51,723 nt of DNA from Alphaproteobacteria bacterium (GTDB taxonomy: Bacteria > Pseudomonadota > Alphaproteobacteria > Puniceispirillales > Puniceispirillaceae), in the NCBI GenBank assembly GCA_022425485.1, contig JAKMFL010000034.1:1-51723 (forward strand), written 5' to 3'. Both the position numbers and the translations under genes were made by a program. The notes below the pieces were generated by a model. The model was not told the origin of the DNA, did no database searches, and was given only the letters and a program-made list of their open reading frames with translations. Every line of letters starts with the position of its first letter. Position 1 is the first letter of the stretch. This document shows, one piece after another, positions 24,615 through 33,680 of this stretch.

Positions 24615-25940
24615 ATGACAGAAGCAAAAGAAGCAGGGTGTTATTGGTGGGCCGAAGCCCCGCCTCAAACAAGTGAGGATGGGCGCTGGTCTAGCCAAGC
24701 AGATATCGCCATTATTGGTTGCGGCTTTGCTGGCTTATCTGCCGCGATCACCCTTGCTAGAGCAGGGCGGCAGGTTACTATTTTTGAAAAAGAGGCGATA
24801 GGATTTGGTGCCTCAACCCGAAATGGCGGTATCACCAGCGGCAATATTCGCTATAACCGCGCCCAGCTAGCACAGCGTTTTGGCCATGCAAAAGCAGATA
24901 GCTTTATCGATGAAGCGGTTGCGGCCAGAGCCACGCTATATCAGTTTATTAAGCGCGAAAAAATAGCCTGTGATTTTCAGCTTCATGGCCGTCTTGTAGG
25001 CATGAGTAAGCCCTTTGAAAAAGCCGCTATTGAGGCAGAAAACATTGCATTTGCAACGCGGTATAATATTGCCCCACGCCTGATTGAAACAGAGGAATTG
25101 CAAAGCTATATCGGCTCATCTGCATATCGTGCTGGCCTGTTCCGTCCAGATATTGGCGGCATTCATCCAGCCAAACTCCTGCATGAAAAACGCCGCCTTG
25201 CACTGGCGGCCGGCGTTACTATTCATTCCCATTGCGCCGTGAAAAACATTACCCGAAAAGGGGCTGGCTTTGATATCGAAACCAGCAAGGGGCGCATTCA
25301 TGCAGAGCATTTGATATCGGCCACCAATGGCTATACAGACAAAGCCCAACCTTGGCTGCGAAAGAGATTAGTTCCGGTGATATCCGAGATTATTGTTACC
25401 GAAAAGCTGGGCAGTAATTTTGTCAAATCCCTGATGCCAAAGCGTTCTATGTTTGGTGAGGATAAGGAAGTGGGATTTTACTATCGCCCTACACCAGATG
25501 GACAGCGTATTTTGTTGGGTGGGCGGCGCATGCATAAACAAGATGCGGTGGCACAAGCAAGGCTCCATCAGGGACTTGCGGGTATTTTCCCCGAACTTGA
25601 AGGCTCTAAAATTGAGCATTATTGGGCAGGAAATGTCGTCTTTCCCTTTGACCAGATGCCAAAGCTAGCTGTGCATGATGGCATTATCTATCCAACCGGA
25701 TTTTGCGGCTCAGGCACGGTATGGGCGCATTGGCTAGGGCGCAAAGCAGCCCTTATGATCCTCGCCAATCCAGAAATCAATAACGCTAACGAGGCAGCTG
25801 ATAACCCGCAAGCACCTGCTTCCAATTTTGCAGAAATGCCGATGCGCACCCTGCCTTTTTATTCTGGCAAGCCTTGGTTTATGCCACTGGCGATGTCCTA
25901 TTACCGGCTGCGCGACAGGCTGGCAGGGGGGCGATATTAA
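24615..25940 (+). CDS. DAO-family FAD-dependent oxidoreductase (amine/gamma-glutamylputrescine oxidase-like)
   Basis: A 441-residue flavoprotein. After an N-terminal YWWAEAPPQ region typical of gamma-glutamylputrescine oxidase (PuuB)-like enzymes comes the dinucleotide motif IIGCGFAGLSAAITLARAG. The flavin-contact segment GASTRNGGITSG and a C-terminal GFCGSGTVWAHWLG follow. I start at the ATG at 24615, with GAGG six bases upstream; the upstream TTG at 24597 is less likely. It oxidises an amine or N-methyl amino acid to an aldehyde or keto product; the substrate is not evident. It follows the 106-aa gene by 87 bases and could be in the same transcript. Confidence 0.85.
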   Translation: MTEAKEAGCYWWAEAPPQTSEDGRWSSQADIAIIGCGFAGLSAAITLARAGRQVTIFEKEAIGFGASTRNGGITSGNIRYNRAQLAQRFGHAKADSFIDEAVAARATLYQFIKREKIACDFQLHGRLVGMSKPFEKAAIEAENIAFATRYNIAPRLIETEELQSYIGSSAYRAGLFRPDIGGIHPAKLLHEKRRLALAAGVTIHSHCAVKNITRKGAGFDIETSKGRIHAEHLISATNGYTDKAQPWLRKRLVPVISEIIVTEKLGSNFVKSLMPKRSMFGEDKEVGFYYRPTPDGQRILLGGRRMHKQDAVAQARLHQGLAGIFPELEGSKIEHYWAGNVVFPFDQMPKLAVHDGIIYPTGFCGSGTVWAHWLGRKAALMILANPEINNANEAADNPQAPASNFAEMPMRTLPFYSGKPWFMPLAMSYYRLRDRLAGGRY

Positions 25941-25982
25941 GCCCCCGCCAGCACCGCTTTTTTTATTTTAAAAAAGGTGAAA

Positions 25983-27521
25983 TTAAAATAGGGATAATTG
26001 CTGGCGCGCTTGAACAGGCTTTGGCTTGCGCGAAGTGGGCGGGCGGTTGCGACTGCCAAGCTTTTGGAAAATAGCAGCAGAAATAGCGCCAAATTCGGGA
26101 TGGCGTTTATGCTCAGCCATCTTATTTTTAGCCTCCCGAATACTCGCCGCATTATCCACAATCGGATAGGGATAGTCCGTTCCTATCTCTACCCCAAATC
26201 GCTGGCTTAGTTCTGCTGACATGCGATGCGGCTCATGCACCCATTGTTCTGGCAGGCCCGTTAATTCAGGCACATATTTTTTAATAAACGCGCCTTGTTT
26301 ATCATGATCGTAAGATTGTTTTACCGGATTATAGATCCGAATAGTATTGATGCCTGTCACCCCTGATTGCATCTGAAATTGGCTATAATGAATTCCGGGC
26401 TCAAAATCAGTGAAATAGCGTGCTAATACAGGCGCGGTTGCCCGCCAATCTAGCCATAGATGATAGCTTGCGAAACTAACCAGCATGGCCCGCATCCGAA
26501 ATGGCAGCCAGCCTGTTTCTTTCACACAGCGCATACAGCTATCAATTATAGGATATCCTGTCTGGCCTTCTGACCATGCGATAAGCCGCCCCTCATCTGG
26601 GGTTTTCGGGCGCATCTCTTCGAACATTGGATGCATGCAGCGTATCTCAATTTCTGGCTGATCTTCCAGCTTTTGAATAAAATGGCTGCGCCAAGAAAGC
26701 CTAGTTAGGACAGACCGTCCCCCTTTTAGAGCGGCACGCGAAAGCCTGTCTTTGCCGGTATTTAAATAATCAGATACACCGTGAAAAACTTCCCGCTCGG
26801 ATAGGCTGCCAAACGCCAAATGCGGAGATAGGCGCGAGCTAAATGCGCCCGCCTGCCCGGGCTTGGAAATATGCGGCAAATACCCTTGTGCTTTATCGGA
26901 TAAGAAGGCGGCTAGCAGACGCTTTGCTGATTTGCGCCCCCCTTTCTGAGTTCTACCGGAGATCTGATTGCGAATTAACGCATTGCTTGGTTCAGGCAAT
27001 CGGTCTGACGGGCAAGGCCCGATAGATTGAAGCGATTGAGGGGCGGCGACAAGCGGTTCTTGCATTCGTTTTGCCCGAATGGCGCCCCATTTATCACGGT
27101 CGTTAAGGCGGCGCACAACGCCATTGCTTGGAAATTCATGGAAAGGAATAGCTGCATTACGGCAGCTGGTGATAATTTGCTTATCGCGTTCATAGGTCCA
27201 GCCTGTCCCGGTTTCCTGATGCGCATAAATACCAGAAATTTGATAAGTTTTTGACAGGTCAGTGAATATTTCTATAGCCTCACCAATGCGAAAGATCAGC
27301 GGCTGGCCAAGCGCAGTAAGCGTGCTATCCAACTCTATCAGGCAATCACGAATAAACTGCCAGTGCCGTGAGGACGAGCTGTCTTGCGCCCAATAATTCG
27401 GCTCCATGATATAAAGCGGTAAGATAGGATGACCGCTAGCCAATGCAGCCTGTAACGGGGCGTGATCTGCCGCACGCAAATCTCGCTTAAACCAGAGGAT
27501 AGAGAGTGTCTTAGCGGCCAT
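25983..27521 (-). CDS. Cryptochrome/deoxyribodipyrimidine photolyase family protein
   Basis: A 512-residue FAD-dependent photolyase-like protein. The N-terminal antenna domain begins LSILWFKRDLRAADH. The C-terminal FAD-binding domain contains RLSWRSHFIQKLEDQ, the conserved GYPIIDSCMRCVKETGWL, the MRAMLVSFASYHL segment and the INTIRIYNPVKQS region. Length is normal for this subgroup. It repairs UV-induced pyrimidine dimers or acts as a blue-light sensor; sequence alone does not separate the two. The upstream DUF2805 gene ends eight bases before its start, a pairing I recall from other Proteobacteria. It converges on the flavoprotein gene. Confidence 0.9.
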   Translation of the reverse strand: MAAKTLSILWFKRDLRAADHAPLQAALASGHPILPLYIMEPNYWAQDSSSSRHWQFIRDCLIELDSTLTALGQPLIFRIGEAIEIFTDLSKTYQISGIYAHQETGTGWTYERDKQIITSCRNAAIPFHEFPSNGVVRRLNDRDKWGAIRAKRMQEPLVAAPQSLQSIGPCPSDRLPEPSNALIRNQISGRTQKGGRKSAKRLLAAFLSDKAQGYLPHISKPGQAGAFSSRLSPHLAFGSLSEREVFHGVSDYLNTGKDRLSRAALKGGRSVLTRLSWRSHFIQKLEDQPEIEIRCMHPMFEEMRPKTPDEGRLIAWSEGQTGYPIIDSCMRCVKETGWLPFRMRAMLVSFASYHLWLDWRATAPVLARYFTDFEPGIHYSQFQMQSGVTGINTIRIYNPVKQSYDHDKQGAFIKKYVPELTGLPEQWVHEPHRMSAELSQRFGVEIGTDYPYPIVDNAASIREAKNKMAEHKRHPEFGAISAAIFQKLGSRNRPPTSRKPKPVQARQQLSLF

Positions 27522-27529
27522 TAACTGGC

Positions 27530-27751
27530 CTATTTATAGGTAGCGCGGCGGTCTGAAAAGCTGCGTACGCGCGTGCGCCAAACCTTATAGCTGCCTGATT
27601 TCAGGCGGCTACGCATCAGCTTTTTCACCTCTTTTTCACGCAAACCATACAAGCTTCTGATCTGGGTAAAGCTGGTATGGTCAGATAGAGCCATTTCAAT
27701 AATCTCGCTTATCGCGGCATCATCTAGCGCATCTGCTGGGTTTGTTTTCAC
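27530..27751 (-). CDS. DUF2805/TIGR03643 small protein
   Basis: A 73-residue basic protein. The sequence AISEIIEMALSDHTSF and the following FTQIRSLYGLREKEVKKLMR match the TIGR03643/DUF2805 family as I recall it. The fold is likely a helix-turn-helix followed by a basic tail rich in Arg and Lys. It is directly upstream of the photolyase gene and must be co-transcribed with it. The basic tail and HTH-like core would allow nucleic acid binding. No function is established to my knowledge. Confidence 0.8.
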   Translation of the reverse strand: MKTNPADALDDAAISEIIEMALSDHTSFTQIRSLYGLREKEVKKLMRSRLKSGSYKVWRTRVRSFSDRRATYK

Positions 27752-27864
27752 TACCGCCTCTTATCTGCATCTTGCTGATCTAAAACATCCACCTTTTATA
27801 AAAACTAGGCGCAGAAATGCAGATGGCAATCCACAGATAAGAGATTCTTTTAAAGAAGGGCGTG

Positions 27865-28938
27865 CTAGCTATTTTTTGCGCGTATCGCTTCGCATACCGC
27901 ATCTGTTACTTGTTCGGTATTTGCATCGCCGCCAACATCTGGTGTCATGATGCCCTCGCGGCAGACTTCTTCGACAGCGTCCATTAACCGGGCTGCCTCA
28001 TCTGGCAAGCCAAGATGTTCCAACATCTGCGCCCCTGTCCAGAAGGTTGCAACAGGATTGGCAATACCCTTGCCCGTAATGTCAAAGGCGGAGCCATGAA
28101 TAGGCTCAAACATAGATGGGAAGCGGCCTTCAGGGTCTATATTAGCGGTTGGCGCAACCCCAATACTTCCCGCAAGCGCACCAGCTAGATCAGATAAAAT
28201 ATCCGCATGCAAATTGGTAGCAACAATAGTATCCAGACTTTCTGGCTGCAGCGTCATCCGCACGGTCATCGCATCTACCAGCATTTTATCCCATGTAACA
28301 TCTGGAAATTCTGCGGCTACCTCTTCGGCAATTTCATCCCACATCACCATACCATGACGCTGTGCATTTGACTTTGTTACCACGGTTAGCTGCTTGCGTG
28401 GCCGAGAGGCAGCGATTTGAAACGCATAACGCATAATACGGGTGACCCCAGTGCGGGTAAAGATAGCCACCTCTGTGCCGACCTCTTCTGGCATACCTTT
28501 ATGCGCCCGCCCGCCATGGCCAGAATATTCCCCTTCTGAGTTTTCACGGACAATTACCCAGTCCAGATCGCCCACGCCAACCCCGCGCAAAGGGGAGGAA
28601 ATACCCGGTAGAATTTTTGTTGGGCGCACATTGGCATATTGGTCAAACCCCTGACAAATCGGCAAACGCAGACCCCATAATGTGATATGGTCAGGAACAT
28701 CTGGGGCGCCAACCGCGCCAAAATAAATAGCATCAAAGCCTTTTAAGGTCTCTAGGCCATCTTCGGGCATCATTTTGCCATGCTGCTTGTAATAATCTGA
28801 ACCCCAGTTGAAATGGGTAAATGAAAATTGGTTTTCAGGATTGCGCGCCACCACGGCCTCTAGCGCTTTAATGCCAGCAGCAATAACTTCTGGGCCGATA
28901 CCATCTGCGGGAATAGATGCGATTTTGAATTCTGGCAT
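27865..28938 (-). CDS. Tartrate/D-malate dehydrogenase (beta-decarboxylating), TtuC/DmlA type
   Basis: A 357-residue member of the isocitrate/isopropylmalate dehydrogenase family. The N-terminal ASIPADGIGPEVIAAG, the substrate loop RENSEGEYSGHGGR and the C-terminal FEPIHGSAFDITGKG are all present. The ENSEGEY motif and total length fit tartrate dehydrogenase/D-malate dehydrogenase rather than LeuB. It decarboxylates D-malate or related 2-hydroxyacids with NAD. It is a lone gene on the minus strand, 198 bases from the divergent DMT transporter. The actual substrate is uncertain. Confidence 0.87.
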   Translation of the reverse strand: MPEFKIASIPADGIGPEVIAAGIKALEAVVARNPENQFSFTHFNWGSDYYKQHGKMMPEDGLETLKGFDAIYFGAVGAPDVPDHITLWGLRLPICQGFDQYANVRPTKILPGISSPLRGVGVGDLDWVIVRENSEGEYSGHGGRAHKGMPEEVGTEVAIFTRTGVTRIMRYAFQIAASRPRKQLTVVTKSNAQRHGMVMWDEIAEEVAAEFPDVTWDKMLVDAMTVRMTLQPESLDTIVATNLHADILSDLAGALAGSIGVAPTANIDPEGRFPSMFEPIHGSAFDITGKGIANPVATFWTGAQMLEHLGLPDEAARLMDAVEEVCREGIMTPDVGGDANTEQVTDAVCEAIRAKNS

Positions 28939-29135
28939 TTTTTTAAATACTTTCTCTTTTAGACAGATAAATTGTCGCCGTAGAATTAGCAGATAGAACC
29001 TGCCCTGCCAAGTTCAGTGCGCCTATCGCTTCAAAACTATCCTTACATATTTCGGCCCATGACTGTCCAATAGGGCAACTTGTCTATAAGCTATGTCTTA
29101 TAAGAAAATTTATCCAGAAAGTAGCAGGTGTCTGC

Positions 29136-30038
29136 ATGGCCAAACAAAATAATGACAGCGATCTGGCCTTGAACCTGCCGCTAGGGGTCACCTTATCTAT
29201 TGGTGAGGTGCTGTTCACGGTTGCTATTGCTGCGATGGTTAAGCTCATCGCCAATGACATCTCTGTTTTTATGATTTTATTTTTCCGCTATCTGCTTTGT
29301 ATTCCTCTATTGCTGCTGACCGCCACTTTCCAGCGAGGTGCGGCTGCCTTCCGCGTTCAAGCTAAAGCGAAACTTGCCTTGCGCTCTGCTATGGGGCTTG
29401 GCAGTTTTGGGTGTTTGTTTGCTGCCTTGCAAACCATTGAGCTTTCAAAAATGACCGCGCTTCTGCAAACCATCCCTATTTTTGTAACGCTTCTTGCGCC
29501 TATTTTACTGGGCGAAACGGTCGGCTGGCGTCGCCGCATGGCGGTGCTGATAGGGTTTGTTGGGGCTGTCTTGATTGTCGATCCCACTCATGCGGATTGG
29601 TTTAATCAGGGCGTTTTGCTTGGCATTGCCTCACCGTTTTTTGGCGCGCTAATGCTGTTAACCTTGCGCCGTCTTGGCCAGACTGACCATCCCTCTACAA
29701 CCGCGCTCTGGTATAATATTATTGGCGCAGCAGTATTTTTTGGCGTTTGTTTAAGCCTTGATATCCCGATGCCTAATTCTGAGAATATAGTGCTGATTTT
29801 GTGCATTATCGGCGTGATGTCTAGCTTTCAGCAATTTTTCCTTGCCCATAGCTACAAGCTGGCCCCAGCAAGTGTGCTCGCCCCGTTACGCTATCTGTCT
29901 GTACCGTTTGGTGTGGGTGCAAGTGTGATATTTTTTAATGAAAAGCTGACCTCTTCTTTTTTCGTCGGCACCGCTATTTTAGTTGGTGCCTCCTTCTTTA
30001 TTTTAAAACGCAGTGAAAAAATTAAGGTCAAATCTTAA
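29136..30038 (+). CDS. DMT-superfamily (EamA-type) transporter
   Basis: A 300-residue inner-membrane protein with about ten predicted helices arranged as two EamA repeats, the second starting near residue 155. Motifs such as ALQTIELSKMTALLQTIPIF, APILLGETVGWRR and PLRYLSVPFGVG are typical of drug/metabolite exporters. The ATG has AGGTG upstream. It is a single gene, divergent from the tartrate/malate dehydrogenase and convergent with the ABC ATPase. A palindrome TCTTATAAGA (29096-29105) lies just upstream and could be regulatory. The substrate cannot be predicted. Confidence 0.85.
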   Translation: MAKQNNDSDLALNLPLGVTLSIGEVLFTVAIAAMVKLIANDISVFMILFFRYLLCIPLLLLTATFQRGAAAFRVQAKAKLALRSAMGLGSFGCLFAALQTIELSKMTALLQTIPIFVTLLAPILLGETVGWRRRMAVLIGFVGAVLIVDPTHADWFNQGVLLGIASPFFGALMLLTLRRLGQTDHPSTTALWYNIIGAAVFFGVCLSLDIPMPNSENIVLILCIIGVMSSFQQFFLAHSYKLAPASVLAPLRYLSVPFGVGASVIFFNEKLTSSFFVGTAILVGASFFILKRSEKIKVKS

Positions 30039-30064
30039 ATTTTATGAAAAAGAAAGCCAGCCCC

Positions 30065-31117
30065 CTATTTGCCCGCTTGGCCTGCCGCATCAAAGAAATG
30101 CAGGCGTTCACGCGCAAAACTTAGATGCACGTTCTGACCCGTTTGATAGGCGATTTTATCATCTACCCGCACCGTCAAAACGCCTAAATTTTCGCAATCG
30201 ACATAAATGTAACAATCTGAGCCAAGATATTCATATAGCACTACCTCGCCAGATACATCTGCTGGGCTGTTGCTGACGGTGATATGTTCGGGGCGAATAC
30301 CGCATTTCACCAAGCTCGACTTGTTTGTAATTTCATGCGGCAGCACGCCATGCCCCTTCAAGCTAAAGCCTTTGGATGTATTCTCCCCATCCAGAATATT
30401 CATCTTTGGGCTGCCAATAAACTGGGCAACAAACAGGGTTTGTGGGCGCTCATAAAGCGCTTTTGGGCTTCCAACCTGCTCAACAATGCCGTCCCTGAGA
30501 ACAACAATCTTATCTGCCAGTGTCATTGCTTCGACCTGATCATGCGTGACATAAATCATCGTCGCTTTTAGCTTTTCATGGAGCTTGGCAATTTCAAAGC
30601 GCATCTGTACACGCAGCGCCGCATCCAAATTCGAAAGCGGCTCATCAAACAAAAAACCCTTTGGCTCACGGACAATAGCACGCCCAATAGCCACACGCTG
30701 GCGTTGGCCACCAGACAGCTCTTTCGGGCGGCGTTTAAGATAGGCATCTAGCTCAAGCACCGTCGAAGCCTGCCGCACCTTTTGCGCTATCTCATCCTTT
30801 GGCATACCTGCTGTTTTCAGCCCAAAGCCTACATTTTCTTCAACATTCATATGCGGGTAGAGCGCATAAGACTGGAACACCATTGATAGCGCGCGCTCTG
30901 ACGGCACTTTATCCGTGACCTTCTCACCATCTAAATAAATCTCGCCATAGCTGGTTTCTTCTAGCCCTGCTATCATGCGCAATAATGTAGATTTACCGCA
31001 TCCCGAAGGGCCTACAAAAACGACCATCTCGCCATCATTTATTTCCAGATCAATACCTTTGATGACCTGTACATCACCAAACCATTTTTCGATCTTTTCA
31101 AGCTTAATCGCGCCCAT
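30065..31117 (-). CDS. Sugar ABC transporter ATP-binding protein (UgpC/MalK type)
   Basis: A 350-residue CUT1-family ATPase. Walker [10 protein letters not shown] (~36-44), Q-loop [10 protein letters not shown], signature LSGGQRQR, Walker B FLFDEPLSNLD, and switch VTHDQVEAM are complete. A C-terminal TOBE regulatory domain from ~240 contains the family's typical GIRPEHI motif. It is the last gene of a six-gene unit with the LacI regulator, binding protein, two permeases and the GH63 hydrolase. It supplies energy for import of what is probably glucosyl- or mannosylglycerate. The gap to the hydrolase gene is 40 bases. Confidence 0.93.
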   Translation of the reverse strand: MGAIKLEKIEKWFGDVQVIKGIDLEINDGEMVVFVGPSGCGKSTLLRMIAGLEETSYGEIYLDGEKVTDKVPSERALSMVFQSYALYPHMNVEENVGFGLKTAGMPKDEIAQKVRQASTVLELDAYLKRRPKELSGGQRQRVAIGRAIVREPKGFLFDEPLSNLDAALRVQMRFEIAKLHEKLKATMIYVTHDQVEAMTLADKIVVLRDGIVEQVGSPKALYERPQTLFVAQFIGSPKMNILDGENTSKGFSLKGHGVLPHEITNKSSLVKCGIRPEHITVSNSPADVSGEVVLYEYLGSDCYIYVDCENLGVLTVRVDDKIAYQTGQNVHLSFARERLHFFDAAGQAGK

Positions 31118-31157
31118 AGTCGCTCTCCTTACGTTCGGGATATTATGCCCCCAGCTA

Positions 31158-32447
31158 TTATGCCGCTGAACTCTGCACAGATGATGGCCCCGCCCACGCT
31201 AGCCACAAGGCCGCCGTCCAAGAAAAATCACGGCCAATACATCCGGCGCCACTGATCGGGTCAAAACATTCATAAAATCCAGATAGCTCAATAACCTTGC
31301 GCAAATCCTGACGCATTTTCTCTGCGAATTCGGCTTCGCCTTGCTCGCGTAACCCTTGCGCGATCATGTAGTTCATCTGGCACCATAACGGGCCGCACCA
31401 ATAACGCTGGCTCTCAAATAATGGCGCGTCCGGGTCCCAGCTAGATTGTCCATATTGGGTTTTTGTGGAAATACGGCTCATATGGGCAAGGGTTTTGCGG
31501 CGTTGCTCAGCACTGCCGACGTCAGCGTAAAAACACAACGCACTTGCATTAGAAAAACCGTCAGAGAAAACACCGCTGCGCACATCTCTTGCGCAAAACG
31601 CGCCAAGCTCGTCATTCCAGAAATAATCCACCCCCGCTTCGGCATGTTTAATCCATGCTGCAATCTCTGCTTCCGCCTCATCTGCACCTAGTTTTTGTGC
31701 CAGCCAAAGCAGGTCTCGATCGGCCCGAAACAGAATAAAGAAAATACCGGGATCTGCCATTAAGAAAGGGCCTTTTTCGGTCAATAGCCGCTGGTCCCAG
31801 CCATTATCCCGACCAAATTTTACAATGGAGATATATTTGTCATATTCCTCTTGAGAGGGACGTTCAGCAGGGTCTGCATGTTCAATATCCTTGCGTTGAT
31901 AGGCTTCCAGATTGGGGTCGATTTCCATATTGCGGAGGCCAATTTTCCAGTCCGGACAATTATCCCGGCCAGTCTCCCACGGATGCACAGTACAGACCAC
32001 GCCCACCCCTTCAGGCGTGCGATAATCATGCCACCATCTGTGCCATTCCAGCATTTTTGGAAATAATGCCTTTGCCCGTTCTAGTCCATTATCGCCTTGA
32101 GCTTTGACAAAATGCGCAACCGTGCTTGCCAAAACTGGAGGCTGGGAAATGCCGGTACCCTTTATGGCGCCGTTTCTAGTTTGCCAGACATTTGGGCCGG
32201 GAAAATAATCTGCATCATCTTTTCGAAAAATAATAGAAGGGATCATGCCATCATGCGCTTGCCCCTCGGTGAGCATTTCAAGTTCACGCCATGCCCGGTC
32301 ATCATCCATCGTTGCCAGACCCAGCGCAATAAACACCGAATCCCAGTTCCACTGAAACGGATAGAGCCGCGCTGTTGGAATAGTAAAACCGCCACGGTCA
32401 TTCTTGGCCAAAATAGCCCTTGCCTGTTCATCAAGACTAGCTAACAT
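31158..32447 (-). CDS. GH63-type glucosylglycerate/mannosylglycerate hydrolase
   Basis: A 429-residue cytoplasmic (alpha/alpha)6-barrel glycosidase. The N-terminal TARLYPFQWNWDSVF is the hallmark of the GH63 hydrolases that split glucosylglycerate or mannosylglycerate into hexose and glycerate. The segment HPWETGRDNCPDW holds Asp162, the probable general acid. FYECFDP near the C terminus holds the probable general base Glu. There is no signal peptide, so it acts after import. It lies between the permease (three-base gap) and the ATPase of the importer. The opposite strand carries GpgP and GpgS, which strengthens the glycosylglycerate assignment. Confidence 0.85.
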   Translation of the reverse strand: MLASLDEQARAILAKNDRGGFTIPTARLYPFQWNWDSVFIALGLATMDDDRAWRELEMLTEGQAHDGMIPSIIFRKDDADYFPGPNVWQTRNGAIKGTGISQPPVLASTVAHFVKAQGDNGLERAKALFPKMLEWHRWWHDYRTPEGVGVVCTVHPWETGRDNCPDWKIGLRNMEIDPNLEAYQRKDIEHADPAERPSQEEYDKYISIVKFGRDNGWDQRLLTEKGPFLMADPGIFFILFRADRDLLWLAQKLGADEAEAEIAAWIKHAEAGVDYFWNDELGAFCARDVRSGVFSDGFSNASALCFYADVGSAEQRRKTLAHMSRISTKTQYGQSSWDPDAPLFESQRYWCGPLWCQMNYMIAQGLREQGEAEFAEKMRQDLRKVIELSGFYECFDPISGAGCIGRDFSWTAALWLAWAGPSSVQSSAA

Positions 32448-32450
32448 CCC

Positions 32451-33680
32451 TCACCCTTTCACACTGCCTGCGGTTAGACCGGAGACAAGATATTTTTCAA
32501 ACCACAAGAAAATAACCAACACAGGCACCGTTGCGACAACAGACCCTGCCATCAGATGTTGACGCGGTACTTCTGATGAATTTAGCGATACCACTCCGCG
32601 CGATAACGTAAACATCTGGAAATCATCTAAAAACATAAAGGCAAATAAAAATTCATTCCAGGCGATCATAAATACATATAACGATACCGATGCCAACGCA
32701 GGAAGCGCCAAAGGCAGTGTGATTTTCTGTATGACCTGCCAGCGTGACAGACCATCCATTAACCCAGCTTCTTCAAGCTCTGCTGGCAATCCACGAAAAT
32801 AGCCCTGCAACATATATAGCGCGACCGGGATAGTGGTAGCTGGATAAACCACCACCAAACCTAGCAAGCTATCGCGCAAGCCAAGCTGGCTGAAAATTGC
32901 ATATAACGGAATAACAAGGACAATCGCTGGCACCATGTAAATCAGCAAAATGGAACGCGATAAAAATAGCTGCCCCGGAAAGCGCAACCGCGCCACCGCA
33001 TAAGCGCCGGGAATAGCAAATAACAGCGTTAAAATAACCGTGATGACCGAGACGATAGCCGAGTTCATCAAGAAGGTTGCAAAATGAAAATCCGTAAATA
33101 ACTCAATATAGGAACGGAAAAGCGTGCCCATCCCTTTGGAAAGATCAATAGAAAAATCTAAGGGATTGGCAAGCAGGGATTGCTGGCTTTTCAGGCTGGT
33201 CATCACCATGACATAGAAAGGTAGGGCAACAAACACAGAAAATAATAGCAAACCCAAACCCTTCAGGTTGCGTATCGCCAAAACCTCCACCCGGTATCGT
33301 TTGGCACTGCCCGCCACATACCCTTGCAGACATAAAGCTAGCGACGCAACAGACAAAATAGACCATATGATAAGGGCAATAATTTGCGTGATAAGCGCCT
33401 TATCTAGCGGCAGTGAAAAAGGCTGGCCGCCAGTTAAGATAACAACCGCCACTGCCGCAACACCAGTGATGCTGGCCAGACCCTTTCGCCCACGCATCTC
33501 TGGCGCTAAAACCAACAGCCCAAGGGCTGCGCCTGCACCTACCAGCGCCGCTATGCCGATATTAGGCACCACAATTAGCCCGGTTACCAGCATCATCATA
33601 AGACTGGTTAAAACCATCCAGATCCCGCCCCAGATAAGACCCATCGCGATAGCCATAAAGGTGACATTACCTAACCGCAT
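32451..33680 (-). CDS. ABC permease, MalG type, with extra N-terminal membrane domain
   Basis: A 409-residue permease, about 130 residues longer than usual. The canonical domain starts near residue 140 (GLGLLLFSVFVALPFYVMVM) and carries the EAA loop ELEEAGLMDGLSRWQ. Residues ~8-118 add three to four hydrophobic segments of unknown role, separated by a short charged loop around 60-68. The start ATG overlaps the stop of the other permease (TGATG), so they are translationally coupled. It forms the membrane channel with the 426-residue permease for the presumed glycosylglycerate importer. Confidence 0.9.
   Translation of the reverse strand: MRLGNVTFMAIAMGLIWGGIWMVLTSLMMMLVTGLIVVPNIGIAALVGAGAALGLLVLAPEMRGRKGLASITGVAAVAVVILTGGQPFSLPLDKALITQIIALIIWSILSVASLALCLQGYVAGSAKRYRVEVLAIRNLKGLGLLLFSVFVALPFYVMVMTSLKSQQSLLANPLDFSIDLSKGMGTLFRSYIELFTDFHFATFLMNSAIVSVITVILTLLFAIPGAYAVARLRFPGQLFLSRSILLIYMVPAIVLVIPLYAIFSQLGLRDSLLGLVVVYPATTIPVALYMLQGYFRGLPAELEEAGLMDGLSRWQVIQKITLPLALPALASVSLYVFMIAWNEFLFAFMFLDDFQMFTLSRGVVSLNSSEVPRQHLMAGSVVATVPVLVIFLWFEKYLVSGLTAGSVKG

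Noticed and set aside
30454-30464. AAAGCGCTTTT, similar to the core of the 37522 operator
   Set aside because: It is inside the ABC ATPase coding region and lacks the flanking CCG/CGG; a chance match is likely.
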